Assembly (NCBI RefSeq): GCF_014898815.1
Contig: NW_026515433.1
Span: 2,812,501 to 2,876,500 of the forward strand
DNA: 64,000 nucleotides
DNA from: Panonychus citri
Lineage: Eukaryota; Arthropoda; Arachnida; Trombidiformes; Tetranychidae
Reading direction: 5' to 3'
Within the stretch, counting starts at the first letter, position 1. The number at the start of each line of letters is the position of its first letter. Below the pieces are notes generated by a model. It worked only from the letters and a program-made list of their open reading frames with translations. It had not been told where the DNA came from and did no database searches. Positions 51,939 to 63,858 of this stretch are shown here, in pieces. Made by a program: the position numbers and the translations under genes.

Positions 51939-53101
51939 CTATTCAAGGGATTTGTTTATCGCTTCCATTGTCATCTGATAGACTTTCTTTGATAATTGAT
52001 CATCGAATTTAGATTCAATCGGTTTCTCGTCGTACGAATGGTAAAAAGCACCATTGGAGTCAATCGTTTTCTCCGAGGCAGCGGCATGAAGAATGATGGA
52101 AGCTCCTTCAGAAGGTGTTCGGACAAATAGAGCGGCAAATGGTGACAATAGAACTTTTTTGAACCAAGATAATTTAAAATGTCTTCCTAAATTAGTGTAA
52201 ACCATTCCAGGGGAGGCAGAATTAACTACGATTGGGTAACCAAGACGATCAATTTCATGGGCTAATTGTCTTGCATAAAGTAAAGAGGCCAATTTACTAT
52301 CAGAATAGGCGACCTTTGAATCAAAATTTTCCAACGTTACTGATCTAGAAAATGTAATCAAGTAAATTAGAAGAAAAACTTAATTAGTTGTAGATTCAAC
52401 TTTTGAATCAATGGATGATCACAATGATTAATGACTTGAACTCGTAACACTTTGAGGTGATGTTACGATTAGAAAATTAATCAGACAATTTGTAGTTACC
52501 CTGATTTAAAAGAATCATCTCTAATTGTCCCTCGTCGGTATAATATCGAAGATACAAAAACAACTCGACTTGGATCGGCGGGTGAACCTGAGGCCGCAAT
52601 TTTGGGCAACAACAGAGTGGTCAACAAGGCATGACCCAAGTGATTCGTTTGAATGTGACCTTCAAATCCGTCCTCGGTAATTGAAAATGGAGCCATCATA
52701 ACAGCAGCATTGTTAATCAAACAATCAATTCTTGGGACACTTTCAATCAGCTCTTTAGCCGATTCCTCAATTGATGCGAATGAGTTAAGATCCATACGAC
52801 GTAAGGTTATACTTCCCATTGTTGCGCTTTTAGATTGAGCCTTTAATTCATTGATTACCGATTTACCTTTAGCACCATCACGACACAACATGATCACATT
52901 ACCACCGGCAACTGCAATTTGATGAGTTAATTGCTTACCAATACCTGAATTTGCTCCAGTAATTAAAAAGGTTTTACCTTTCAGCCTATTGTATTCATTG
53001 AAATGTCTCCAACCCTTCAAGTTGATAAATCGTAAGATAACAAGAGCGGAGGCCAATCCAGCGACACTTTTACCGACAGTTATTAGAATATCATTCCCCA
53101 T
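51939..53101 (-). CDS. Retinol dehydrogenase 11-14-like SDR
   Basis: Short-chain dehydrogenase anchored to membranes; the family interconverts retinoids or other lipophilic alcohols and aldehydes with NADP(H). Two exons, 52500-53101 and 51939-52344, phase 2 junction, 335 codons. A hydrophobic N-terminal segment (AGLASALVILRF) precedes TGANSGIG (cofactor), NNAAVM, HLGH, VFVSS (catalytic Ser) and YSDSK (catalytic Tyr/Lys, just after the splice). SASPGMVYTNLGR follows. The layout is that of RDH11/12/13/14; substrate is not predictable. ATG 53101 is the first in-frame Met. Confidence 0.92.
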
Positions 53102-53699
53102 ACTTGGAATATTAGTTAATCACTGAGATAAATGACGTAAGAACAATTCAATTAACTGTTAATTTAGATGAGAAAAAGTCAAAGCAACTCAGTCAAAAAG
53201 TGAACCACATGTTAAGGGAACAGCTGATTGAGTGGTGATGCTTTTGTTGTTGCGGTTAAATTGTCACAATTTAGTAACTTTCATGTGGTTGGTGAAAATA
53301 ATTAAGTTTTAAAAGTGATCAAGTTAAGCATTTATTTGATTAATAAAAATTTTGCTCGATATTTACATTTTTTTGCTTTTTAGGAAACAAAAAAGTGGGT
53401 TTAATTTTTGATTGTGTTGAGATTTGCTTAATTGCTACAATTCAAAGTTTGAAAAATTAACAATTGAAAATGATTGAATCATTAATGATTCAATCATAAT
53501 TATGATTGTTTGTTTTATTTTAGTGAATGAGAATTAATAATATTTCATAAATATCAAAGGCAAAGTGCAAATTAACGAAGTAGAAATCAATTGATACAAA
53601 AAAATGAAAAGAAAATATAAACTAGACTCAAGACGATTGTTGAAACGAAATGAAATAAGCGTAAACAATCAAGTGATATTGGAAAATACGTTGATCAAA
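53102..53699. other. Intergenic between RDH start and TOM70 3' end
   Basis: AT-rich, with the RDH promoter at the left. Nothing else is seen. Confidence 0.4.
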
Positions 53700-56676
53700 T
53701 TATGGACCAATTGGGTGTCCAAGTGATTTAACTGCTTCTATTTGAGATATTGCAGCTTCTCGAAGTGAAAATAAGTGGCCACAGTCCATTTCGCTCGTTG
53801 CATTTTCCAAAGCTCGATCAAAACACTCAATTCCTTTGGCAAGATTACCACGTTGAACTTCAAGAGTTCCGAGCATCTCATAGGCGAAAGTACATTTACT
53901 GTCGACTTTAATAGCTTGTTCTAAATTGGCGAGAAAATGATAAATCAATTATTTCGAAACTCTATTCTTTTTTCGATAAGTTATAAAAATACTTACCCAA
54001 CAGTTCTAGAGATTTACTAAAATCATAAGTACTTTGCATGGCTAAAATACCTCGATGGACAATTAAATTTGCATCATTTGGATCAATTTCAATGGCTTTT
54101 AAGAAAAGTTTATCAGCCTTTGCGTAATCTCCTTGTTCAGTAAGCATCTAGACAATTTAAAAACAATCAAAATTAGTATCTTTTTCTAAAAACCGGTTAA
54201 ATCACAAGTAATTAGGGTTCAATGTTTAGTCAGAAGACAATTAATAGAGTAAAGTTGAAGGCAACTCAATCATATTGTGAGTTAATTAAGATTCAATTCA
54301 CACTATCTCGTAATAAATTAGTACTTATGGAATAGTTGAAATTTGATCAACTTACTTGAGCGAAAAGTGAATAAACCTCAGTTGATTTAGGAAACTTTTC
54401 CAATGCTTCTTCAAAATCTGTTAAATTGGAAAGAGGAGAAAATTGGTTGATTAAAGCTCCAAATTTAATTGCCATTTAATGAAACATTCTAATTGTAGAA
54501 TAAACCTCTAAACTTACTTCGATACAATTCTTGAATTCTTTGATAATCCTCGGCTCTAAAAGCTATTCTGTAAGTAACATAAAGTTTCTGAGCAACGGCG
54601 GACGCAAAATCGGGTGCTAATGAGCAGCATTTCTCTAAATCGGCCAAAGCTTCATCAGTTTTTTCAGCTAAAAGATAAATCTATCAAAAAGGGAGAGAAA
54701 AATTATCATCAATAATAATGAACAATGATTATGAATGAAAAGTCATAAAAGCAAAGACAATTCATCACTAATTACCTGAGCACGATGAATATAAATATCT
54801 TGATTGTTAGGATCAATTTCAATGGCTTTATCAAAACAACTTAAAGCTGATTCAAATCCAACAGAATTATTTTCAACCTCTTGCACTTTAATTGTTCCTA
54901 ATTTAATCAAGGCATTTACTTTAATATCTGCCTCAGCATCGGTGATTTTAACAACTTGTTGTAATTTTTTTTCGCCTCCACTAATGTTACCTTTCAGCAT
55001 TTCAATGGTACCTATGAAAGAAGAGGAATCATCAATTAATCGAAGATCAATCAAAGATTTAATCATAAAGGTAAGAGAAATTGATTCTAGAAAAACAAAC
55101 CTTCTAGTAAAGCGATTTTGGCCTCGACATTGTTATTGTTTTCATCGTTTTCTTTTTCTTTTCTTAATTCATCTAACATGGAATATAATTTTTGGACATC
55201 TAAATCATCGGTTTTAGTGACGAAAGGATCCCGACAATAAGAAGAGAAATAGTTTTGTACGAAATGTTTAGACGGATCGGCGAAGGTTCGTTTACTGAAA
55301 TATTCTTTGGCTTTGCTTTTGCTTAATTGTTTTAAGAGTTGATCAGTGAGCAATAGACTAGTTGGATTTTGAAAGTTTTCCAAAATATCAACAGCTGTAA
55401 TATCCTTAAGAGCGTCACTAATGTAGCCCAACGCCTCGAAAGCTGTTGAAACAATTGAAATGAAAAAAGAGTATCAATCAGAAGTGGTGATTAGTTGTAT
55501 AAACAACAAGGAAACAGAAAGCGATTAATTAAACGATTCTTACCTTTTGCTCGCCTTGATAAAGCTTTAACATACTTTTTATTTAATTTAATTGCTTGGT
55601 TACACTCTTCGATAACAGCTTCGTAATTTTTGTTCATCTCGTGAACAACAGCACGATTTTGGTAAAAAATTGATAAGTCAGATGTTTTTTCTGGTGGACA
55701 GCATTCAATAGCTTTGGAATACCAATTTAGTGCCTCGTCGTATTTTTTTACTCTAAAAAAAGTGTTCCCTTGATTCTTGTAGTAAATTGCTTTGCTATAT
55801 GGGTCTTTCAGGTGATTTGGTTCTTTAACTTCTTGTGAATTGTTACTGCTTTTAAGCTCTGATTGATGTGTAGAGGTGGAATCGAGAGAGGGAGAGGGAG
55901 AGAATAATTAAAGGTCCAATAAGGATATTATGAATTAGAATTATTTAATTCAAAGAATTACTAACCTGCTGATTCGGAATTTTGTCTATATTTGATTATT
56001 ATCACAGGCAAAGTAGCAGCGAAAGCAACTCCAAAACGAAATCCAAAAGATGAATTCTGATCAAATAAATGACCTAAAGAGAAACAATAATTACAATCAA
56101 GTTGAATTCATTCTTTACCTATCAAACTTACGAAGACCGGCTGATACCGCAGCGAAAACCGCACAGGCTGGAAGATAATTCCAGTGCTGATCGACGTTCC
56201 CACGAGCTCTTGCAACTGTGTATGCTGTTAAAATTCCAGCATTTGCGGCAGTGACTAATCAATTAAGGAAAAAAAGAACAAATTAGTCCCTCGAGTCGAA
56301 AACTATTTACAATTAATCAAGTAAAATACTTAGATAATTTTTCAATTCAACTAACCCGTTGGTATTAAGTTATTAGCATAAATGTACAGGAAAGCTCTTT
56401 CTGGAGGAGGAAGGAAAGGCCCAAAAGTAGTGGCGGCTGCTGATACGGTACCTAAGAGATGATGAAAATAAATTCATTAAAGGTGAAGTTAATTAGTAAA
56501 ATATAATTGATCATAATGAAAATATCAAGGAAAAGGTCAAAACCAACATGTCATGAGTGATGAAATTATGTAAGCAAATGAATCAACTCACTGTAAACCG
56601 TGGCCACTTTAGTAACTGTCCATAACTTTTTATCGAGATCCTTGTAATCAGGAGTGTCCCATATATTGTAGGGCAT
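53700..56676 (-). CDS. TOMM70: NDUFA11-TOM70 chimeric gene
   Basis: Eleven exons from the right: 56592-56676, 56356-56451, 56132-56254, 55966-56073 (NDUFA11-like), then 55544-55858, 55101-55442, 54776-55011, 54518-54680, 54356-54417, 53997-54147, 53700-53920 (TOM70). All junctions are GT-AG and in phase; 633 codons. Exons 1-3 nearly equal the NDUFA11 gene at 58923; exon 4 is a diverged match, with a hydrophobic helix (FGVAFAATLPVIIIKYRQ). Exon 5 onward is TOM70: NQGNTFFRVKKYDEAL, FYQNRAVVHEMNKNYE, YVKALSRRAK, FAYEMLGTLEVQRGN. TOM70 is the outer-membrane receptor for preproteins and Hsp70/Hsp90 clients. The only Met before the TPR region is in exon 1, and the usual TOM70 N-terminal anchor is absent, so the NDUFA11 segments probably act as the membrane part. 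Confidence 0.85.
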
Positions 56677-57040
56677 AATTAACTAATTAATTAAAGTGGA
56701 AGATAATAAATAAAATTACAATTAATAGACAATAAGAATCGTTGTTTACAATCAGGTAACATGGAAAAATGAACAAAACTATCGACAATTCCCCTCAACA
56801 GGTGGCGCTGAAAAGAAAATGATTCGATCGGATCCAAGAAATATCGACTTCAAATATCATGAACAATCAGATGAAAGTTGCACTTACGGACACATCTAGA
56901 GCATCACTCGATGTGTACTACTGTTAAGGAACAAGTGTATGTCAGCTCACTTTTCTTGCTCAAGACAACATCTGGTTCGGCTCAAGACTAATCATCAGCT
57001 TAAATTTTCATGTTAAACTAAATTAACTTAATTATGATCT
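55966..57040 (-). repeat. NDUFA11 inverted repeat, left arm
   Basis: Matches 58505-59660 on the opposite strand: upstream DNA, exons 1-3 and introns 1-2 are very similar, and intron 3 and exon 4 are clearly diverged. Upstream landmarks shared include TTCCCCTCAACAGGTGGCGC and GTGTATGTCAGCTCACTTTT. Confidence 0.9.
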
Positions 57041-58504
57041 TAATTAATGTATGGACAAAAATTTGAACTTAAGCACAAAATCACAAACTAGATTTAATCA
57101 TTTGATAAAATTTGACTGTGATTGTTTCATCTTTAACAAAATGGCTAAATGTAAATTAGGTTTAGATAATTTTGATTCGGTTATTAAGTCCAAATGAAAT
57201 AATTCCTGGATTACAATATGTATTGATTGTGTTTAATTCCCAACGAGGAACCAAAAAGTGTTTGGAAATTGATTGATGGTTTAATGGTGCTCAGAAAAAT
57301 GAGAAATTCATCTCTTGGTAAAAGTTTGTGTAGAAATGCCAAAATCAATGAATTGGATCAGGAAATTTTTGATAACTCAGTTATCAATTATAAAATTTCT
57401 GGAAGATAATTTTCGTTCGTGATAACAAATCAATATTACAAACATCGAAGACTCAACTCAAGCGAAAAATTGTAGCTCTTCACTATAAGATGCTTCGAAT
57501 GGTAAGTAAATTCATAAATACTTTCGTATTGTTTACTTTTCTTTATTATTGTTTATTTTGATCGATTATTTCTAAGCAAAAAATTTGCAATCTGATGATA
57601 TTATTCATGAAAAAATCGGACAAGAATGAAAAAAGTTACAAATAGAAACAATTGGTTTTTTCTCGTTTTTTTGTAAATCTCTCGATTTCCGAGTAGCTGA
57701 ACTTTATCACTAATTTAATGATTAATCATTATAACCAATACATCATTGGAAAGAGCTCGTTTTGCTGATTCGAAATATGTTAATTAAATTTTTTTCGACC
57801 TTTTGATTACCTAGAAAAATGTGTTCGAAATTTTCGATTATCGATATATCGATAGTTCGAAGATGTCGAAGAAATAGTTTGTTAATTGTGTTCTAATTGT
57901 TTCTTTTATTTTATAATTAAATATTATAATTAGGTTTGTTATTCAGTTATGAATAAAGATAGAAAACAAATTGGTGGACCAGGTAAAATAGTCGAAATAG
58001 ATGAGACTATGGTATATAAACGTAAATATAATGTTGGACGTTTGTCGTCAGATCAATCAGAGCAAGTTTGGGTATTCGGTGGCATTGAAAGAGAATCAAA
58101 AACTGGGTTTGCTGAAATAGTTGAATCAAGAGATCAATTAACACTTTTCAATGTAATCGATAAGTACATTCGACCTGGGACAACAGTTTATTCTGATGGT
58201 TGGAAATGCTATCAAAACTTAAACAAATATGATTATAATCATGATTGGGTTAACCATTCAAAAAATTTTGTCAACCCAAAGAATCCAAATGTTCATACGC
58301 AAAATATTGAAAGAAATGGAGGTCAAAGAACATTACCAACATCATCAAATGACCTAATCGAGACCATTTAACTGAATTCAATTATAAAACGATGTACAAA
58401 AAATCAACTGCAGCTCAATATGGAAATAACTTACAAATTTAAAAAATAACTTTTCATTGATTGTCGATTGTATTGACTATGATTAGAATTAATTTAGCTC
58501 AATT
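57041..58504 (+). mobile_element. Loop of inverted repeat with Merlin-type transposon remnant
   Basis: About 1.46 kb of unique DNA between the two NDUFA11 arms. It contains a Merlin (IS1016/ISXO2-type) transposase fragment at 57934-58371 and a TATCGATATATCGATA palindrome near 57840. No terminal inverted repeat of the element itself is identified, so its true ends are unknown. Confidence 0.6.
57934..58371 (+). pseudogene. Merlin-family transposase, C-terminal part
   Basis: The DDE core reads KQIGGPGKIVEIDE (first Asp), WVFGGIERESKTGF, TTVYSDGWKCYQNL (second Asp), VNHSKNFVNPKNPNVHTQNI then E (third acidic residue), all typical of the ISXO2/Merlin DDE domain. An acceptor (TTAG) at 57930-57933 and a donor (ATG|GTAAGT near 57500) suggest an intron with an upstream exon reading KIVALHYKMLRM, but no clear zinc-finger N-terminus is seen. 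After the catalytic Glu the sequence departs from the family and stops ~20 residues on. A degraded, non-autonomous copy is likely. Confidence 0.8.
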
Positions 58505-59660
58505 TTAATAAGATCATAATTAAGTTAATTAGTTTAACGTGAAAAATTTGAGCTGATGATTAGTCTTGACGAACCAGATGTTGGCTTAGAGCAAGAAAAG
58601 TGAGCTGACATACACTTGTATCGCCTTACCTGTACTACCTGTTGATGGGAATTATGGTAACATGGCCAACAAGATAAACAGGTAACATGAGAGAAAACAA
58701 AATTGCTAGATTGGGTGATGCTCAACTTTCACCCGATTGTTCATGATATTTGAAGTCGATATTTCTTGGATCCGATCGAATCATTTTCTGTTCAGCGCCA
58801 CCTGTTGAGGGGAATTGTCGAAAATTTTGTTCATTTTTTCATGTTACCTGATTGTAAACAACAATTCTTATTGTCTGTTAATTGTCATTCAGTTTATTAT
58901 TTTCCATTTTAATTAGTTAATTATGCCTTACCATATCTGGGATACTCCTGATTACAAGGATCTCGATAAAAAGTTATGGGCAGTAACTAAAGTGGCCACA
59001 GTTTACAGTGAGTTGGTTCATTTGTTTACATAATTTCATCTTTCATGACATGTTATTGGTTTGACCTTTTCAGTGATATTTTCATTATGATCAATTATAT
59101 TTTACTAATTAACTTCACCTTTAATGAATTTATTTTCTTCATCTCTTAGGTACCGCGTCAGCAGCCGCCACTACTTTTGGGCATTTCCTTCCTCCGTCAG
59201 GAAGAGCTTTCTTGTACATCTATGCTAATACCTTCATACCAACTGGTTAGTTGATTTGAAAGATTATCTATCCATCATTAGATTAATTATCTAAGTATTT
59301 TACTTGTTTAATTGTAGTTTTCAACTCAAGCGACTAATTTGTTCTTTTATTTCTTAAATTAATTAGTCACTGCCGCAAATGCTGGGATGTTAACAGCATA
59401 CACAGTTGCAAGAGCTCGTGGGAACGTCGATCAGCACTGGAATTATCTTCCAGCCTGTGCGGTTTTCGCTGCGGTATCAGCCGGTCTTCGTAAGTTTGAT
59501 TGATCGAGAATGACATTCAACTTGATTTAATTGCTAATCCTTTCTCTTTAGGTCAATTGTTCAATAAAAATTACCCTTGGGGACATCGCTTTGGATCTAC
59601 ATTCGTACTTGCACTGTCCATCATAATCGCTAAATATGGACATATGAACAGAAACGGAGG
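58505..59660 (+). repeat. NDUFA11 inverted repeat, right arm
   Basis: Counterpart of 55966-57040, holding the complete NDUFA11 gene start and its upstream DNA. Inner ends are close to the transposon-bearing loop. Confidence 0.9.
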
Positions 59661-59775
59661 ATGGCCTCTTAGAATGACTCTTAATATAGATCGTGCTGGG
59701 GATGGATTCGGTAATCTTCGTACCTACCGACCTGATGTAGAATATTTGCCACAAGATTGGGGTCGTCGACAATAA
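58923..59775 (+). CDS. NDUFA11: NADH dehydrogenase 1 alpha subcomplex subunit 11
   Basis: Accessory inner-membrane subunit of respiratory complex I, Tim17/22/23 fold. Four exons: 58923-59007, 59150-59245, 59367-59489, 59552-59775, all phase 1 junctions, 175 codons (human 141). Family features: N-terminal WDTPDYKDLDKKLWAVTK, three to four hydrophobic helices, RGNVDQHWNYLPACAVF in the centre, and a polar C-terminal tail (LRTYRPDVEYLPQDWGRRQ) absent from the fused copy. The two NDUFA11 starts face away from each other, 2.2 kb apart. This is the complete copy, so it presumably supplies the complex I subunit. Confidence 0.9.
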
Positions 59776-59992
59776 TCGCATTTCGAATTGTGTTAATCAA
59801 CTCCACTACTAAACAGAACAACTATTAATTGATTTTTTCGCTGTTTATTATTATTATATTATAGAATATGTTTAAATTGAATAAAATTAACCAAAATAAA
59901 TTGTTCACTCGTTGTCACGGAATCTAAATATTAACAATAATATCCAAAAAAAATGTATTGAAACCGCTGAACTTTATTTCACAGAAAAGAAA

Positions 59993-61599
59993 TCATCTAA
60001 TTCTGGTCAAAGCAGCTGATCGACGATCTGTGTTTTGGAAAAGCGATCTAATTAAACTCTTAACTTCTTCCGGGGTAAAAGCGACGGCTAAAGGTCCATT
60101 TCCTTCTGACCATCTATCAACAATATCGGCAAGACTGGCCTAAGAAATGAAACGAGATGTGATTAATTAGAGAGAGAGAATAGGAAGTATATTCAATTTA
60201 CCTGGAGAACAATTTTAATCTCTTGAAATTGAAGCCATTTCGGTAAAATTTGTCCATAGGGAAGAGTAAAATCTTTCATTAATTGGTCAATTTCTTTAGT
60301 GATTCCATCTAATATGTCACCTAATCTGGTAGCGGTATCAGCGGGAATATCTTCTAGTGTTAAAATGGCGTTAATTGTCACAGCAATTAGACAGTTAACC
60401 AAAGTTCCAATAAGCTTATTACACACTGAAGATGGAAGACAATCAATCCAAAGGCTTTTAATTGATTTAATATGAGTAAGTCCTTTTCTAAGTGATTTGG
60501 AGAACGGGATTAAAGTTCGGTTACCAGTTGAATCTTCACAAGAAGCGGCTTTTAATGATTCACGAACTTCAGATTCATCGAAGAAATCAGTCAAAATTTG
60601 CTTCTGTTTTTTCATTGTATCGATAATTGCATCTTGAGCCGTTTCTTTGAGGGCAGGAATTAAATCAACAAATGTAACAGTGAAATTATCCCGATCCCAT
60701 AATCCATAAACCATTGGAAGAATTGTTAATTGGTGAGCAATCCAAAGACAATTGTTGTGAAAAATTGCCGTATATTTTGGTAGATCATTGATTTTGGTTT
60801 GATGAACACTTTGACTAACTAAATAAAGCTCGAGGACACTTCGAGTTGCTTGATAGGCCAAATATCGTTCCTCGTGGTCTGAATAATCTCTTGCTTTTTT
60901 CATCATCTGTTCAAGTAATTTATTTAAATCAAATATACTTTGACTGACAGAACAGATTGGAAAAGAGAAGAGACTTTGATTAATTGTTGGACTATTTGAA
61001 GGAATAACTTGTGAAATGTCATCACCAACTTGAATCACAGGAAAGAGATCAGAATTAATTAGTGTTCGAGCTTTTACAAAATCATCTCCAACCAATTGCT
61101 CGGTTAATCTTAACTGGCGAGTTTCCTCTTCATCAACAGGATTTTGTATTCTAAGAGGTGAAGGTGAATGATTTGAGACGTCGATTCCTTGATTATAATC
61201 ACTATCACCAAGATAATCATCACCACCTTCTTTTCCTTTGCTGACAACATCAACATCTTCATTATCTCCATCGATTGGTGTTAATTTAGAAGCAGCTTCT
61301 TGAAGTTGTTTATTCCTTTGAAGGAGAACATCTCTCAATTCTCTGATTTTTACACCAGTATCACCTTCGAAAGCTTTTAATTGTCCATTCGCTTGATCAA
61401 GTGATACATTCATTTGACCAATAAATTTATTTATCACTGAGAAATAATCTCTAAATTGCTCTTCATCACGAACATTTAACTTCTCTCTTATAGATGATTC
61501 AATTGTTTCAATCTCTTTACTCAATTCACCGATAAGTTGATCAATAGAAAGTTTAGAATTAAGCTCACCACTATTTAACCATTTAACCAGAATCTCCAT
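59993..61599 (-). CDS. ZW10: Zw10-like kinetochore/NRZ tether protein, short
   Basis: Zw10 works in the RZZ complex at kinetochores and in the NRZ complex that tethers Golgi-to-ER vesicles. Two exons, 60202-61599 and 59993-60139, phase 0, 514 codons; known Zw10 proteins are ~720-780. The N-terminus is helical and coiled-coil-like, followed by an acidic linker (DGDNEDVDVVSKGKEGGDD). The C-terminal half matches well: FSFPICSVSQSI, LPKYTAIFHNNCLWIAHQL, VTFVDLIPALKE, LWIDCLPSSVCNKLIGTL, ALTRIR at the end after SLFQNTDRR. The central ~250 residues of typical Zw10 seem missing. ATG 61599 is the first true in-frame Met. Confidence 0.88.
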
Positions 61600-62619
61600 A
61601 ATTAGAATAAACAATTAATTCATCAAAATATAAAACAATTAATTAAAAAAGTAAAAACAAAATAGAAAACAAACCAAAACCAAAACGACAACAATTTAAT
61701 TCTGTTTACCAATTGAAATGTTTTTCTTTTTTTTCTCAATTCGGTTAACAGGATTGGTTAGAATTCGTTTGGGCGGTTGATTCAATTCTTGGAACGAACT
61801 AAATTAAATTTAATTGTTTTTCCGAATTTTGAATAAGTAAATTTATGGAAAAGTTTAATTAAATATTAGAAAATTGTTTATTAATTGAGAAGAAGTAAAA
61901 AGTCTATACAATTCCAATAGAAAACAAGAATCCGTTTCGTTCAATTTGAAGAGACAAAATTTAAATCGATTGTACAATTTTCACAATTTAGTTGATTAAC
62001 TGATCATATTTATGGTAATTGATATGATTTATCCTTGAGAGAAAATGAGAAGGCCTATTAAGACAATTCATGGAACCGTGAAACCTGTTGGTTAATTATA
62101 ATTGTTTCGAAATTTGAATTGGGAGAAAGAGAGAGAGAGAAATGAAAGAGATCGGGAAACCGGAAAAGGTTATCACAATTAACAGAACCGGGAATTTGTA
62201 TTATTATGGAAATAAGATTAAGATACGTTAATGAGACTTTAGAAAGTAAAAAAGTAAATTAATTTACATTCATCAGATCAATTGAAAGCGGATGTACAAA
62301 AATAATGAATCTGTTGTTATTGGATTTGAATTATTGTTAGAGTTAAATTGTTGCTGTTGATCCTAAATTGTTGATATTTTTATGGCGAAACTTTTTCTAA
62401 TTTTGTCGTTTTTTTGTTTCTCGTTCAACTTAATTCTAATTCTAAAGGTTGATGATGATGATTATGATGAAGGAAGAAAAGTTTGAATTACTTTTACCTT
62501 CATTTGAGTTTGATTTTGATCAACATTTTTTGTTCCTTATTAATGATCAACCATAAATTGTTGATAATATTAAAAGAAACTTAATAGTCAGGGCGATGTG
62601 ATTAAATGAGGGGGATAGT
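61600..62619. other. Intergenic between Zw10 and Ala/Gly/Lys-rich copy 2
   Basis: Zw10 promoter side at the left; from ~62127 it is the 3' flank of the inverted duplication. No other gene is seen. Confidence 0.5.
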
Positions 62620-63858
62620 TTATCGACCGAATCCAAGACCACCAGCTCCGAAGCCTTTCTTAACTCCGGCTGCTCCAGCAGCTCCAGCGGCCTTCTTGAA
62701 ACCTGCAGCTCCTGCAGCACCAGCCTTACCACCGGCTGATCCAGCGGCACCAGCGGCGAATCCTTTCTTACCACCAGCAGCACCTTTCTTGAAACCAGCG
62801 GCACCAGCAGCTCCAGCGAAACCAGCCTTAACTGCTTTACCACCAACAGCACCACCAGCAGCACCATAACCAGCGGCCTTTCCGAATTTGAAACCTGTAA
62901 AAACAATCGCAACAATTATTAATCAGTTCATCCCAACGACTTGATCACAAGTTGTGATTCACAATAAATCATAAATTAATGAAGAAAATGAAACTTACCT
63001 TGGCTAACACCGAACTTCTTGATGACTCCGATTTTCTTGTTGTAACCTGCACCTCCGGCTTTGACGAATCCTCCTTTCTTTCCGAATTTCTTACCGAAAG
63101 CACCAGCAGCGAATCCTTTTTTCACTGCAGCTCCTTTCTTTCCACCAGCGGCACCAGCAGCTCCATAGGCAGCACCACCTTTGGCACCTTTGGCACCAGC
63201 AGCATAAGCAGCTTTTCCAGCCTTTCCAGCCTTGAATCCAGCAGCACCACTACCAGCGGCACCTTTCTTGAAGCCAGCGAGACCTGCACCACCGGCACCA
63301 CCGATTCCCGATTCGGCTCCTTCTAAATCAGCGGAAATGTCTCGTCTCTCTCTTTCGAGAACAGTATCATCAGAATCGAAAGATTCTTCGTTGTCTTCAA
63401 ATTCTTCCTCGGCTCGAACATATTGGCAACACAAGAGAACAGAAGTGGCAAACAAAACGAACAACTAATGAAAAAGAAAAGAACAAAATAAAAAGATTAC
63501 CAATCGGTCATCACAATAATTGGAGAGAAAAGAAAAGAAAATGTCAACCAATCAGAAAAGAGAGAACATTTTTTCTTCTTTTTAGAAAAACAAAATTACC
63601 AATTGTTTGTTCATCGTTGATTTTATTTTGTGATCAATTAAACACTTGAAGAAAAACACAAATGGAAAATAATCAATTGAACAGTTTAAATTGGAACAGA
63701 AAAATTAAGGTAAATTTAGTTGTTTAATCTCCTTGTTTACAACTTTTGTTGATTTTCTCTTAGTCTCTTTGGACACTTGCAACTGAACTGATCTTTGAAA
63801 TGAATTCACATTCACTTAAATACTTTGCCCGATTCGCCCTTGGCTATAATTCCATGCC
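62127..63858 (-). repeat. Inverted duplication, right arm (Ala/Gly/Lys-rich gene unit)
   Basis: Reverse complement of 40325-42066. Left border in a (GA)n tract at ~62127-62140, right border near 63857 (GGCTATAATTCCATG). Confidence 0.92.
62620..63614 (-). CDS. Ala/Gly/Lys-rich secreted repeat protein, copy 2
   Basis: Exons 63600-63614, 62999-63464 and 62620-62894; same sizes as copy 1 and, as far as read, the same 251-residue protein: signal peptide, acidic stretch, RERR, cationic GAAGFKKGAAG-type repeat domain, GLGFGR end. Only non-coding differences are noticed, such as the longer AT stretch in the second intron (62920-62960). The near identity means recent duplication, gene conversion or an assembly duplicate. 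The promoter pair (TATTTAAG and TCAGT, reverse strand at 63782-63822) is kept. Confidence 0.85.

Noticed and set aside
57227..57409. 60-codon frame as Merlin N-terminus
   Set aside because: It is in the right place but shows no zinc-finger cysteines and does not join in phase to the DDE part.
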